Shown here piece by piece: positions 49,770-61,712 of a stretch of 64,000 nucleotides of DNA. The notes under the pieces were generated by a model. That model searched no databases. It was not told the DNA's origin and worked only from the letters and a program-made list of their open reading frames with translations. The stretch is from Sindora glabra (Eukaryota > Streptophyta > Magnoliopsida > Fabales > Fabaceae): assembly GCA_020226215.1 (NCBI GenBank), contig CM035235.1, positions 3,299,151 through 3,363,150 of the forward strand, read 5' to 3'. The position numbers were made by a program, and so were the translations under genes. How positions within the stretch are numbered: position 1 is the stretch's first letter; each line of letters starts with the position of its first letter.

Positions 49770-52700
49770 TTATGCAGTGAAACCTCCTTCGACAACAACA
49801 ATTTGACTAGTGATATAAGAAGAAGTAGGAAGGCAAAGAAACACAGTGAGTGCTGATATATCTTCAGACTCTCCAACTTGACCCACTGGAGTTTGAGACA
49901 CAATGTCTTCTGCCAAATTTTGCAGCCTTGGATATTCTTCCTACAACCTCAAGAGTTATATAAGAACAATAATGCCCAATAGCATTATTTTTTGCTGTAG
50001 AATTTTCTTAACTTGCAAAAGAAAGAATAAAATAAAAAATACATGCAACCCTTGAAGTGGAGCTTAATTTTAAAATAAATATAAAATCTTAGCTTTAAAA
50101 TTTTAAATAATGCAAATTTGAAAATTCAGTGAAATTATAAAAAGTATAAGGTTAATTTTTCTATAAAATCAATAGATACATTCCTTCGGGTAAGTATTCA
50201 TAATTGAGGTATGGATCATTCCTGGTGCAACTGCATTTACCTGAATATTATCATTTGCCCACTCGCATGCCAAGTTCTTGGTCACCAGATCCATAGCCCA
50301 TGAAAACAATTTAGATAGATGACATTTTTTGTATATAATGTCTCAGACTGTTCTTTCTAATTAGGTTAGCAAAAACTCTGTCTTTGAGATGTTATTCTGT
50401 TGTAAGTGAGAAAAACAAAAACAATAGAATTTATATTTCATCCAGGTCTTACTAATTAAGGACCGTGAAATTTCTTGTCATGCATACATCTATATATCAT
50501 TTTCTCACGAGAATTAAATTATTCTTATTTCAAATATAATATATAATGTTCCCTAGTTAACAATTATGAAAAAATTTGTCACCTCCCTAATATTTAACAA
50601 AAATATGTAGACTTTCCTTCCCATTTTAAACACCTACATAACATTGCATAAGATTTTAATAAGTTTCGCACATAACTTCCATCCAATTATAATTCTATGG
50701 TGCTTCTTTATAGTTTCAAAACTTACAAAATCCACCTATAAAGAACAAAAGATGTTACACTTCAATTCAAATTTAAATTATGCGCAAATTATATTTTATT
50801 TGTATTGACTTAGTCAAAAATCATTTTAATCATAAATTATTCATAATATCCAATATTATTTGATTTAAATCCTACATATCATTTTTTTCACTATTACACT
50901 TACAAAAGTTTAAATTTGAGATTAAGTATAACATTTATTATCTATAGAGAAATTTTATGTAAGTTTTAAAATTAGAAGGAGGATTTGTGTAATTTAAATT
51001 AGGAATGTCATACTATTCTCTAAAAATTAATTAAGGGTTTTGTTCACATTTTTTATTCAATTATGTAATTTTGTATGTATGTGTCTAGCGATTTATTACT
51101 TTTACCATTATTGAAAAAAAAATAATTAGGGGTTACGAGAAAAAGAAAACATACCCTTAGATGCTGCATAGATAGATGAAAAAGCCTAACCTTTCAAACC
51201 GGCAATGGAGGATACGAACACTATATTATACCAGATTCTGAAGCTTTTAACTGCAAGTATGCAAGTTGACTCAAATGGTAAGCAGATTCAAAAATTTTTC
51301 TATTATAGTTGATATATCTTCAGCAGTATGGCCTTTGGTTTCCTTGGCCAGATACTTCCCAGCATTGTTTATCTAAGTTTAAAAAATTAGGCTTCTAAAG
51401 TCACTGGAGGCCTATTGTTAGAATAAATTGCAGGAATAACTTTGATATATTGACAAATGATGAGTGCATCTTATATTCATTTTTCTTCAAGTTTGATCAA
51501 ATTATAGGAATATATATTTAAATATTTAATTTTCTTTATGATCTCGAATTTTAAAGAAATGAATATAGTAGCACATCATATATTACTTCAAATGAGTATT
51601 CTTTGTCTCAATTTCAGTAGGAAGAATCCTTTTACAAAATACTTTTGATTGCATAAAAATATATTTATAAATAATTAAGATGATAAAAAATTATCTATAT
51701 ATTTAATGTTAAATATAGATATTTTAGTGAAGGATAAAATCCTTTTTAAATAATTTTCTTTTTTTCTAAAGAAAAATTTATTTTCATTCATTACTATAGT
51801 TTCAAGTTTCAATTTTTTAATAACACAGTATGGAGATAATATATTACTTCATTTATATAAAAATATATGAGATTTGTCTATAAACAGCTTAAATTAACCT
51901 GAGTTTAATGGGTCTTCCCCAACTAGTAAGAAGCTTTTATCAACAGAAAAAAATTCAAAATCAAAATTCTTCAACTAGGTGTTCCATAATTTTGGTTAGT
52001 TTAGCATCTAGGAACAGAGCTGGACAGAAGTAAAAGTAATGATGGGTAGTTTAGTCATTTCATTGCTTAGAAAAAGTAGAAAACAAAAATAAAGAGTTAC
52101 AGGTATCTTATTTAAGAAATATTCGGTATAAAAATTTGTTAAATGGACTCATTTATAATTTCTAAGGGGAGGTTCGTGTAAATATAATTGACCTCACTTT
52201 TTTTCTTTCTTTCTTGAACTCACATGAGGTCAGTGTATTTGTCTCTTTACATTTTTAGGTTTAATTACATTTTTAATCTCTCTAATATTTATTTTAATGA
52301 AATTTTATTTTGATCCGTTTTTCTCTGTTAGATTCAATGGGAGGTGGGATTTAAGGCCGCATTGTTCTGATTTTAATTTTATAGGGATAAAAATAGAATT
52401 TCACTTTTAAAAGAAGCAAATATAATAAAAAATAAATATTAAAAAGACCATAAATATAATTAAACTTACTTTTTTTATGCGAATATTAGCGGTGTTTATC
52501 TCTTCAACCAACAAAACAACTTATTGCTTACAGAGTTCAATTCCTCAGAAGTTGCATTAAAAAATATCTAAATTTATAGTAATGAAAGAATTATAAAAAA
52601 ATTACTTTTTTTTATTTTAATATTTAACCTTAATTAAATAAATAAATTTTTTTCTTCATTTTATCATTGTTGTCATTTTATCATATATTTTACGAAACCA

Positions 52701-52941
52701 TAACAAATGAAGGCAAAGAATACGGGAAGAATCTTACTAGAATGTTGAGCTTTTCTTCAAATTTGGAGGCAACAACTTTCATAAGATTTTCGCGTTGTTC
52801 TTGAGATTGCACATCACAAGCTGTGCCAGACACTTTAAATCCATTTTTCCTTTCTTTCAAGCATTCATCAATCTCTTCTTGTTTGTGTGAACAAATATGA
52901 ATGGATGCCCCAAATTCTGCCAATTCTTTTACTGTGGCATG
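49770..52941 (-). pseudogene. psi-SDR3: tropinone-reductase-like copy lacking exon 1
   Basis: Minus-strand exons 2 to 5. Exon 5 (49940-49770) is 171 nt and open, like the intact gene. Exon 4 (about 50298-50185) reads NLACEWANDNIQVNAVAPGM and keeps threonine in PGxxxT, but its acceptor AG is lost. Exon 3 (about 51375-51158) starts INNAGKYLAKETKGHTAEDI, then has a one-base deletion near the MGTNFES segment and a two-base insertion further on. Exon 2 (about 52941-52735) is open, MAEFGASIHICSHKQEEIDE onward, with a GT donor. Its upstream boundary is cut by a CACTA element, so exon 1 is absent. Less decayed than psi-SDR1 but not functional. Confidence 0.88.
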
Positions 52942-54004
52942 CTTTAATACTATAACAAGTATACACTATTAATACATCACCAATATAAATGATAAAATCT
53001 TAATCGATTGTATAGACATTTTAATAAATTTTAATGAAAAAAATACTATACAAATGACAAAATCATTTATATAACACTTGGTAGGAACCTTTTTGTCTAT
53101 GAACTATATAAAAGAAATTGTTGTAATTTTTTTTTTAAATTGTAAAAAGCTATATAGATCACAAGTGTCATTTGGATAGCCTAAAAAGTTTCAAAAAAAA
53201 AAAAGTCATATAGATTATACATGTCATTTGTTTAACATTTTTTTAAAAAAAAATTATAAAAAGCTATACAAATATACATGTCATCTATATAGTCTAAAAA
53301 AATTTCAAAGAATTTAATATAAGTATGTGCCCTTTTCTTTATCTATGTCGATGACATGATTAGACTTACATAAATGATTGAAAATTTGTTGTTTGTGTTA
53401 CCCAAGGCCTATAAATTGCCATTGGTGGTTAGATAGAAGCACTCCGCATGCTGTTTCTTCTTCCTCACCTTCTTGGGAGAACTTAGGTAGGCTTTTCTTC
53501 TTGTTTTGTTATTTTTTACATTTTTATGTTTTAATTTTAATTTATTTTTATATTTATTTTGTTAAATAATCAGTTTATATTGCTTCATTGTTAATTGATA
53601 TTTCCAATTGTTGCTTTACCATAGGCTATTATTTCTATAATAGTATATTGATATAAGATGATTTTTTGCTTCATTAATGAATTTGATAAAATTATTATTT
53701 TGTATATGTTGACATATTTATTGTTTTAAATATCTAGTGAAATTGATAAAATATTTGAATATGAATTACTATTTGTATAATTTTATATAATATTTAATTT
53801 GATAAAATTATTATTTTGCAAATTTTGATATATTTATTGATTTTAATATTTGATGATATTAATATAATATTTGAATATGAATTTATCTTAATGCTTTGTT
53901 GTGCTCGGAGATAAAAATTTTATTTTTGTAGAAGTTAGTATGTTTGTCATTTTAAACATATGTTGAGTTTGATATAAGATGGAAAAATAAAATTTGGAAT
54001 AATT

Positions 54005-55210
54005 TAATATTAGAAGTAATTTATTAGATAATTTTATTAAATTATTAAATTATAATAAAAATGAAAGAAATTAAAAATTGTCACACATAAATCTTGACAA
54101 TTAAAGTAATGAAAATATAAAAATTTTGATGATGTAGAATATTTAATAATTTAAATAATCATTTAAAACACTAAAGAAAGAAGTAATGTTGATATTTAGA
54201 AAATGATAATTTTATAAACATTCAAAACTTAATATGTATGTAGTATTACACAACAATGGAGAATAAAATGTGTAATAAATTAATATTAGAAGTAAATCAT
54301 ATAATTTCATTGAATTGTTAAATTATATGACTATGGAAGCAATTCAAAAATGGTAAACATATAATTTTGATAATTACAGCACAGTGATTAAAATGTTCTT
54401 AATGATGTGAAAATTTTAATAATTAAATTAACTATTTAAAAAATTAAAAAAAGTAATGATGGAGTATAAATTGCTTAATAATTTAATATCAGAAGTAAGT
54501 CATATGATTATCATTAATTGTGAAGTTATATAAAAATAAAGAAATTAAAAAATGCAACACATAAAATTTGACAATTAAAGTAATGAAAATATAAAATTTT
54601 TTATTATGCGAAATGTTTAACAATTTAAATAATCGTCTAAAACACTAAAAAAAGAAAGTAATTTCAATAATTACAAAATGATAATTTTAGATACATTCAA
54701 AACTTAGTAAAAGTGTAGTACCATTTAACAATGGAGAATAAAATTTATAATAAATTAATATTAGAAGTAAATCATATAATTTCATTAATTATTGAATTAT
54801 ATGACTATGGAAGTAATTAAGAAATGTTTACACATATTTTGATAATCATAATATTGAAGATAAAATATTTTTAATGATGTGAAAAGTTTAATAATTGAAG
54901 TAATCATTTAAAATATTAAAAAATTAATAATGGAGAATAAATTGTGTAATAATTCAATATTAAAAGTAAATTGTATCATTTTTATTAATTTATTAAATTA
55001 TATAAAAATGAAAGTCATTAAAAAATGGTATATATAATTTTGACAATTATAGTAATGGAAATATAAAATTTTTGATGATGTGAAATGTTAAAAAATTTAA
55101 ACAATAATTTAAGAAACTAAAAAAAAAGTTATAATGGATAATAAAATGCACATTAATCCAATATTAGAAGTGAGTCATATAATTTTATTAAATGATTAAA
55201 TTGTATATAA
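54005..55210. repeat. Diverged tandem repeats with alternating spacing
   Basis: The landmark 'taatattagaagtaa' or a close variant recurs near 54005, 54280, 54484, 54756, 54954 and 55158, followed each time by 'catataatttcattaa'-like sequence and preceded by 'acaatggagaataaaa'-like sequence. Spacings run 275, 204, 272, 198 and 204 bp, which suggests a dimeric higher-order unit. It lies inside the CACTA 2 remnant. Confidence 0.75.
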
Positions 55211-55899
55211 AATAAAGTTGTGCCTAAAAGGATAGTTATTTGTAATAAATTTTAACAATTAAATTAAACAAATATATGCAATGAAAGATGATGTGGAACA
55301 TTCATATTTTTAAGCAATCATTTAAAATAAAAAACAACAAATAATGTTGAAAGAGAAATTAAATATTGAAATATATATCATTCATATATCAATATAACAA
55401 TATATAAAAATTATACAGAGTAATTACTCATTAATTTAATACGAGTTTATTATATTATTAAAATTATTGTAATAAAATTTATAGCAACTTAAAATTGAAA
55501 TGCATTTATACTGTAACTTTAGATTTGTTCAAGGATTGGTTGGTCTTTCTAAAGAACCAACTCTTTAATTGTCTTTAAAAATTTAGACAAATTAGGATAT
55601 GTCTTTCAGTTATTGTGCTGAACTAATTATTACTCATTATTTCACATTGTAAAAATTTCTTGTCTCTTCATTATTCTCTAGATGTGTACTATATCATTGT
55701 ACAATATATACACTTGGAGAATTATGAGGAAATGCTATCAAAATTTCTATATGTGTGAAATGTATTGTGGATAAGTCGAGATCAATTGAGATAATAATTA
55801 TAAAAATATTTCAAATAGGATAGGGCCATATCTTTTAGAGTTAGAGTGATAAAATAGATTAATGGCATGTGACAAACAAGCATGCATAATTGAATTGTA

Positions 55900-56960
55900 C
55901 GATAACTTATGACATTGCAAGCTAGTTATAACATGTTTATTGATAAAAGATAGATAATCTTATGAGATCAATTATTTGATGAGTATTGTAATGGTGTTAT
56001 TACATTTGTGGAGAGAGCTAAAAACTTTATCAATAACAGAAGGTTAGTATATGTCCATGTAAGAAGTATTTAAATGTGTTATACTAGACATTAGAGACTG
56101 TGGAGGTACACTTAATAAATAATGGATTTAATCTATTGTATATGAATCGAGTCCATCACAGTAAATAGTATATATCTAGGTTTAAGGCTATATGTGGGGA
56201 GCCCCATAATGATGTTGACGAGATGATTAACATGATATATGATTTCATTAACCCCTCATGTGACTAATCAAGTAAATAATAATGATGGACATGGGAATAA
56301 AGATGCCTTAAGAGGACACATCTTATAAAGTACTAATAACTTATTTGACTCTTTACTAGAGTTATTAAAGGATAACAAATTTCTAAGATCACATTATGAT
56401 GCAAAGAAATAACTCAATAAGTTAAAGGTTGTAATCACATTAACTTCCAACATTTTTTAACATAATGGTGCATTTGGTGATACATTTTCTTGAAGAAACA
56501 TTACAAGAAGGTTTTTTTCATTTTCGATGGATATACCGATATGAGAGATACATATAAAAGTTGAAAGATTTTGTTAGGAACCATGCTTGACCTAAAGGTT
56601 TTATTGGAAGGGTATGTTGTAGAAGAAACATTAACATTTTTTCATGTGTTTGTAAAAGGTGGAAATTAAAATCAATTGACATCACAAAAACCAGGAAGTA
56701 GTCAATGTAGGAACAAAAAAGCAAATGTAAATTTTCATATTTCAATGTTGACCCATTTTAAAAAAAATCATCCATTTTGATAAAAGAGATTATGATATTG
56801 CAATATGATATGTCCTAAACAATTGTCTTGAAATTTGAAAGTATCTAAAGTACGTCACTCAAACTATCTAGTATTTCATCTAAGTCCTTCTAGTTCTTAT
56901 TGAATAACTTGTACTATATAGTGAACATATAGGACAACTGCAAGCAAGCTATGGTGAAAA
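55900..56960 (+). pseudogene. TNP2-like transposase remnant of CACTA 2
   Basis: Plus-strand translation across frames: near 56015 'RAKNFINNRRLVYVHVRS', parallel to 'RAKNFINQRGLI' in the CACTA 1 copy; near 56350 'LFDSLLELLKDNKFLRSHYD'; near 56560-56640 'VRNHA' and 'VVEETLTFFHVF'-like pieces; near 56790 'DYDIAI' followed by 'YVLNNCLEI'. A large internal part of TNP2 is missing between 56430 and 56540. The same family as the transposase at 2530-5801. Minus-strand open frames here are shadows. Confidence 0.75.
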
Positions 56961-57248
56961 CGTTAATTATTTGTAAAAAAACATTGTTTCCTTCTTGATT
57001 TTGCTATATGGTAATTCCTTATCATATTCATTTCAACTAATTTTTCGTAATTTTCTTTTTTAGTTGTTCATATTGATAGTTGGCTTAAAAAATTATACAT
57101 GTACCACTTTTACAAGAGTGGATCCCTTGAGGTTAGGTTTTATGATTATGTCATATTCGATATGTATGGTAAACGAAGTTTAGTTTGTAATTACTTCTCC
57201 AGATGCTAAGTATAAGACACAAAATATAGTAAATATAAAACAAGACTA

Positions 57249-57335
57249 CAAGGCTAATTTTGTAAAATTAAGCATGTGTAACTCACTAAGAGATATGAAA
57301 TAAGAGGAAATAATATAGTAAATATTTTTTTTATT
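57249..57335 (-). repeat. Truncated gypsy 3' LTR
   Basis: About 87 bp matching 61228-61315. The remainder of the LTR is missing. Confidence 0.7.
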
Positions 57336-59656
57336 AAATTCCTCCACACTTAACCCTTGCACGTTCTCAGGCAACATAGCTTTATTCAAAAGCAAAAGAA
57401 CAAAAGTTTTAATTTTAAAAAACTTCAAAATCACAAATCCACAAGCAAGAACCAACCAACTGTAGCAAGAAATATAACACATCATGAAGAAAAATCTTGG
57501 CAATCTTAAAACTAACAATATAGCAACTTCATTTAAAAAAAGTAGATCGATATGGTAGATTCTCACAAATTTTACTCTTTAACTCTCAAGTATTTAGACT
57601 AGTGTTTCGCTCAAGTTCATTTTATGAAATTGCTTTATCATGAGCTTGCTAATCATTTAATATCCATTACTCAAATCACATGCACAACATAAATCAAAAA
57701 GATTTTATTCTAGGTTGTAATAGAACTAAGGGAAAAAAGAAGGAAAAATAAAAATGTGAAAAGTTAGAAACCAAAGAAATTAATAGAGTACTTGAATTAA
57801 AAGCATATTAGCTAATTATAAATAATTACAACTCAACATAACAAGTCAAATTCAAATTTTTTTCTTTTTCTCTTTTTTTCACTTTTCTTTTTTGCTTTTT
57901 TTTATTTTCTTCTCTTTTTTATTTCAACTAAATTTTGATGACTTTTCATAACACAAAAAACTCACATACCCATATACTTATTCAAGAGCTTATTTTATAA
58001 AAATTTAAATGCTATACTTATTCCTAAAGTTAGGTAAAGACATTTAGTTTTCATTGAAAAAATATGCTCGTGGGTTAATTAACAAAGAAAAGGCAATAAA
58101 AGCTCAAGAGGGTTTAATAAAGATAAAAACTTAAGGTTAGTTATATGACTTTAACTTAAAAAAGGAAAGAATACCTTTATCATTTTTATGGCTCTGACTT
58201 AAATAAGGAAAGAATGCCTTTATCATTTTTATGCATGCATGTTTAAAGTATAATCTCAAAAAGAATTAAAGTAAGTTCTAGAGAAATAAATCATGAAAGA
58301 ACATCCCATAAGAAGGAAAGAGAGTAGTATGAATTTTTTAACATAAAGCTCAAAATCTCACAAGGTAAGTCATACTACCAAGTTGAATCTATCAATTCAA
58401 AATTCATCACTATATCAATTAATTCAAGAAGCAACATTATTCATTCAATCATGTTATGAATCATATCTAACTTTGATTGAATTCTACTCATAAAAATACA
58501 AAATCTCCATTAATGAAAAATAATTAAAATGGACTTAAAATGACTTAAAAATAAGTAAAAAAATAATTTTTTATTTTCTAGTTTTTTGAAAGCATTAAAA
58601 AGTATTGAATGACAGCACAAAGCATAAAATAAATCCTTTGAAAGCATTAAAAGCATTAAATTAAAGCACAAGGCATAAAATAAATACTAAAAGTCTCCCC
58701 TTGCATTTAAATTTTACTTTATCCTTAATGTAGAGTATATTAATAATATTAAAAAAGATAAAGGATATGAAAATAAAAGAGATGGACAAGAGAAAGAAAA
58801 TCTCTAAAGTAGCTTAGATTACTTCCTAAGAAATGCCTTTGTTTAATATTTTTGGCGAGACATGACTTCAATTTCCTCACCCAGGATCTATATAAGGATT
58901 AACTATCTTTTTTTCTTCCACATTGTGAAACTTTAGGTCATCCATCAAGGAGGTAACTCAGAAATTAGAATTACCGACCATAAATGCTCTAAGTACTATT
59001 TTTAAGTCATTCTTGGTTCTTGAATGCTAAAAATTATTTTGTATGACAAGTTCAACATGGTCAGTAAAAGAATTAGAAATGATTAAGAAAAAAAATACTC
59101 CTTTTCTTTTAAAAGTGGAATCTTTTCAACATAATTATTTAAAATTTTTTTAGAATAATAATAATTTTTTCACCTAAAAATGTAGAAATTTCAGCACATA
59201 TATCACACTTAACACCATTTTGTCCATAAGTGCATTCTTAATTATCTACATAATCTATAAATTGAGAAATTTTAGGAAATTTAGCAAGTATGTCATCATG
59301 GATATTATCAACATGTAAATCAGAATTAACAAGCTTAAAATCAACAAAATTAAAATGAGAAATAGCAAAGTCAAACACAATAGAATTATAAATAGCATAA
59401 TCAGAAATAAAAATGTCAGAAGTAACAATAACAAAATTAAAAATAGTAGAAATAGCAATAGTAAAATTAGAAATAATAGAAATAACAACAATAAAATAAA
59501 AAATAATAAAACCAAACATGATCAAAGTGAGGCAATGAAACATGCAACTACTAACTAGGAAGTTGGACTAATTATGCAAAAAAAAAAAAAAAACCAGTAA
59601 AAGATGGTAAAGGATGATATCAAGTGGATCCCTAATAATGGCACTAAAATTTTAAT

Positions 59657-61315
59657 TGCAATGCTATTATGCATTAAAATTAGGTTAAAAACTAGGTTGC
59701 TACAAAATAATATTGTAAAGTGAAAAAAATTAGGTTGTACCACTAGTGATCTATTGATATTATCTTTTATCATGAATTACTAGTAGTATGCAAAAATAGA
59801 TTGCATAATAAAATGCAAAAACAAATATAGAAACAAAATGTAATAAATGTAAATAGAATGGATGCACAATGTTGACAAAAATATGCAGAATGCTGATACT
59901 GTAAGTAAAATTGTGCAATAACAAAATGCAAAACATAGAAAGAGGGTTTGCGAATTTAAATTAAATTGAATGTATAAAACAAAGTAAAAATGCAAAGCAA
60001 ATAGCAAGAAGGAAAATCAATGTATTAAAATAATTAATTTAAAGAATTGAAAGTTCTAGTTTGGATTAATCATTAATCAATTAGGATTTAACTTTTCTAA
60101 TTAATTTTTTAACCCTGAATTACTCAGAACCCCTGGAATAATTTATGGATCCTAAGTTAGATTACTATCTAGGATTTGATCAATTAAGATTAGCCGAATT
60201 AAGTAATTATTATAATTCCTAACCTAGATTAAAATTGATGTAATAATATAATTTAGTTAAATTAAGAAATTAAATTAGAAGCCTCTAAATTAATCACTCA
60301 ACCTTAAATTAGAAGCCTCTAAATTAATCACTCAACCTTCTATCTTTATATGTAAAATCATGATTTACCCATCACAATTCAATATCAAAATAACAAGGAA
60401 TTTGAAATCACAAAAATGAATATCAATTATACCAAATCAACATCCAATACATGTAATTTCAAGAAATAAGTACATAGAACTAGGGAAAGAGGAAAATTAA
60501 TTAAAGAAAGTCAACATTGCAATTCATGATCTCATAATCTAGTGGATGAGAGCCTCAAACTCCTTGAGTTAAATCCAAATTTAAGCTTTCATTAATAAAG
60601 AACAAAAGAGAAACAATAAAAAGGAGAGAAAAGCTAACTGCTGAAGCTATAAAAGTCTGCACCTCTTTAGCTCTCTTGCCTCTTATATGATCTAATTACC
60701 TTAAAATCTTGTTAGATCTGAATCCCATGCCTCTTGGGATTATAAAAATGGGGCCTTCCTAATTTTTAAAAGCCCAGACTCTATTTTTACAAAGCAATTT
60801 ACCCTAATAGTTACAATAGTGAATTCTTGTAGGTTTGATTTCCACCTAGTATAGGATTACTAAAATAATGTAATTTTGATGGACCATAAACATGAAATTT
60901 ATAGGCCTAGTCTTAGGAAAATTTAAGCACTAATTTCACTTTTATTAAACCTCTATAACTTCATATATGGCCTAAAAATAGAGGTAGACTCAGTTGGGAT
61001 AGAAATATAATTTCAACTTCTCAGCCATATATGATCTTTAAAATGTTTGAATTTAGTTTGAGTTAAAATATAAAAGTCATAGATCTCTCTTGAAGCTTTC
61101 TAATGGTATAAATATTGCCTCAATTTGACTTTTAAAGCTTAAGATATAGCTAAAAAATTGAAACAATATAAAAAATCCAACATTAATCAAATAAATTTAA
61201 AATATTATAAAATTAAACCTAGATTATAAAATAAGGCTAATTTTGTAAAATTAAGCATGTATAACTTCCTAAGAGATATGAATAGGAGGAAATAATATAG
61301 TAAATATTTTTCTCA
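59657..61315 (-). repeat. Gypsy 5' LTR (about 1.66 kb)
   Basis: Defined by its match with the truncated 3' LTR at one end and the primer site at the other. It contains a perfect 34-bp tandem duplication at 60270-60337. Parts resemble 15700-17155 on the plus strand. Confidence 0.65.
60270..60337. repeat. Perfect 34-bp tandem duplication
   Basis: Two identical adjacent copies starting 'ttaaattagaagcctctaaa' at 60270 and 60304. Identity suggests a recent slip or a gap-repair event. Confidence 0.95.
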
Positions 61316-61712
61316 TTAGTTACTTTAGTTTGTATTAATGTTGCTCTTCATGCTTGAAATTCATATTACTCATGTTTTCTTCAAGATGAGTCATCCTTGA
61401 ATCTTCAATTTCTTTATTGAAAGGGGAAAGATTAGTAACATATAAAAAATTGAAACAATGATTTTTAAATATAACTAATGTCTATACTAACATGGTGACA
61501 TTTTTAGAACTTTGGGTAAACTTTAACATGTCAATTTCATATAAAATCAATATTTCTAATAATACAGTGACATTTCTAAAAATTTGAGCAAACTTTTACA
61601 TGTAGATTTTTCAATTCACTAATGTCTAAATATATGGCATTTATGATTGTAGGAAATCATGAAAGCTTAAGGCATCTATTTTATATATAATTGCTATAAA
61701 TTCATTTCATAT
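61316..61712. other. Short AT-rich spacer
   Basis: No gene. Two related segments around 'gtgacatttttagaactttg' (61496) and 'gtgacatttctaaaaatttg' (61567) form a rough 70-bp direct repeat. Confidence 0.5.

Larger units (their letters stand above)
52948..57240 (+). mobile_element. CACTA element 2, decayed
   Basis: Begins immediately beyond exon 2 of psi-SDR3 with 'actataacaagtata', a possible decayed CACTACAAG terminus. A subterminal region at 52960-53360 has repeated motifs such as 'ctatacaaatgacaaaatca', 'tatagatcacaagtgtcatt' and 'catatagattatacatgtca'. A tandem-repeat region and a plus-strand TNP2 remnant follow. The right end is uncertain because a gypsy element adjoins at 57249. Confidence 0.65.
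57249..61315 (-). mobile_element. Ty3-gypsy (Tat/Athila-like) LTR element, non-coding interior
   Basis: On the minus strand: a 5' LTR from 61315 (TGAGAAAAAT) to about 59657, then 'tagtgccattattaggga' (59646-59629), a decayed form of the TGGCGCCGTTGCCGGGGA primer-site region of Tat/Athila-like elements. Next comes a 2.3-kb interior with no recognisable gag or pol, then 'ttaagtgtggaggaattta' (57352 region), and the first about 87 bp of a 3' LTR (57335-57249). The two LTR starts match closely over 57249-57335 and 61228-61315. The rest of the 3' LTR is lost. Confidence 0.7.

Noticed and set aside
54005..55210. CRISPR-like spaced repeats
   Set aside because: Spacings of 200-275 bp, diverged units and a plant transposon setting rule out CRISPR.
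59238..59558. Open frames on both strands (a Phe/Ile/Leu-rich one and an Asn/Lys-rich one)
   Set aside because: Both arise from the same low-complexity 'aaaataagaaataa'-type repeat. No start context, domain or conservation supports a gene.
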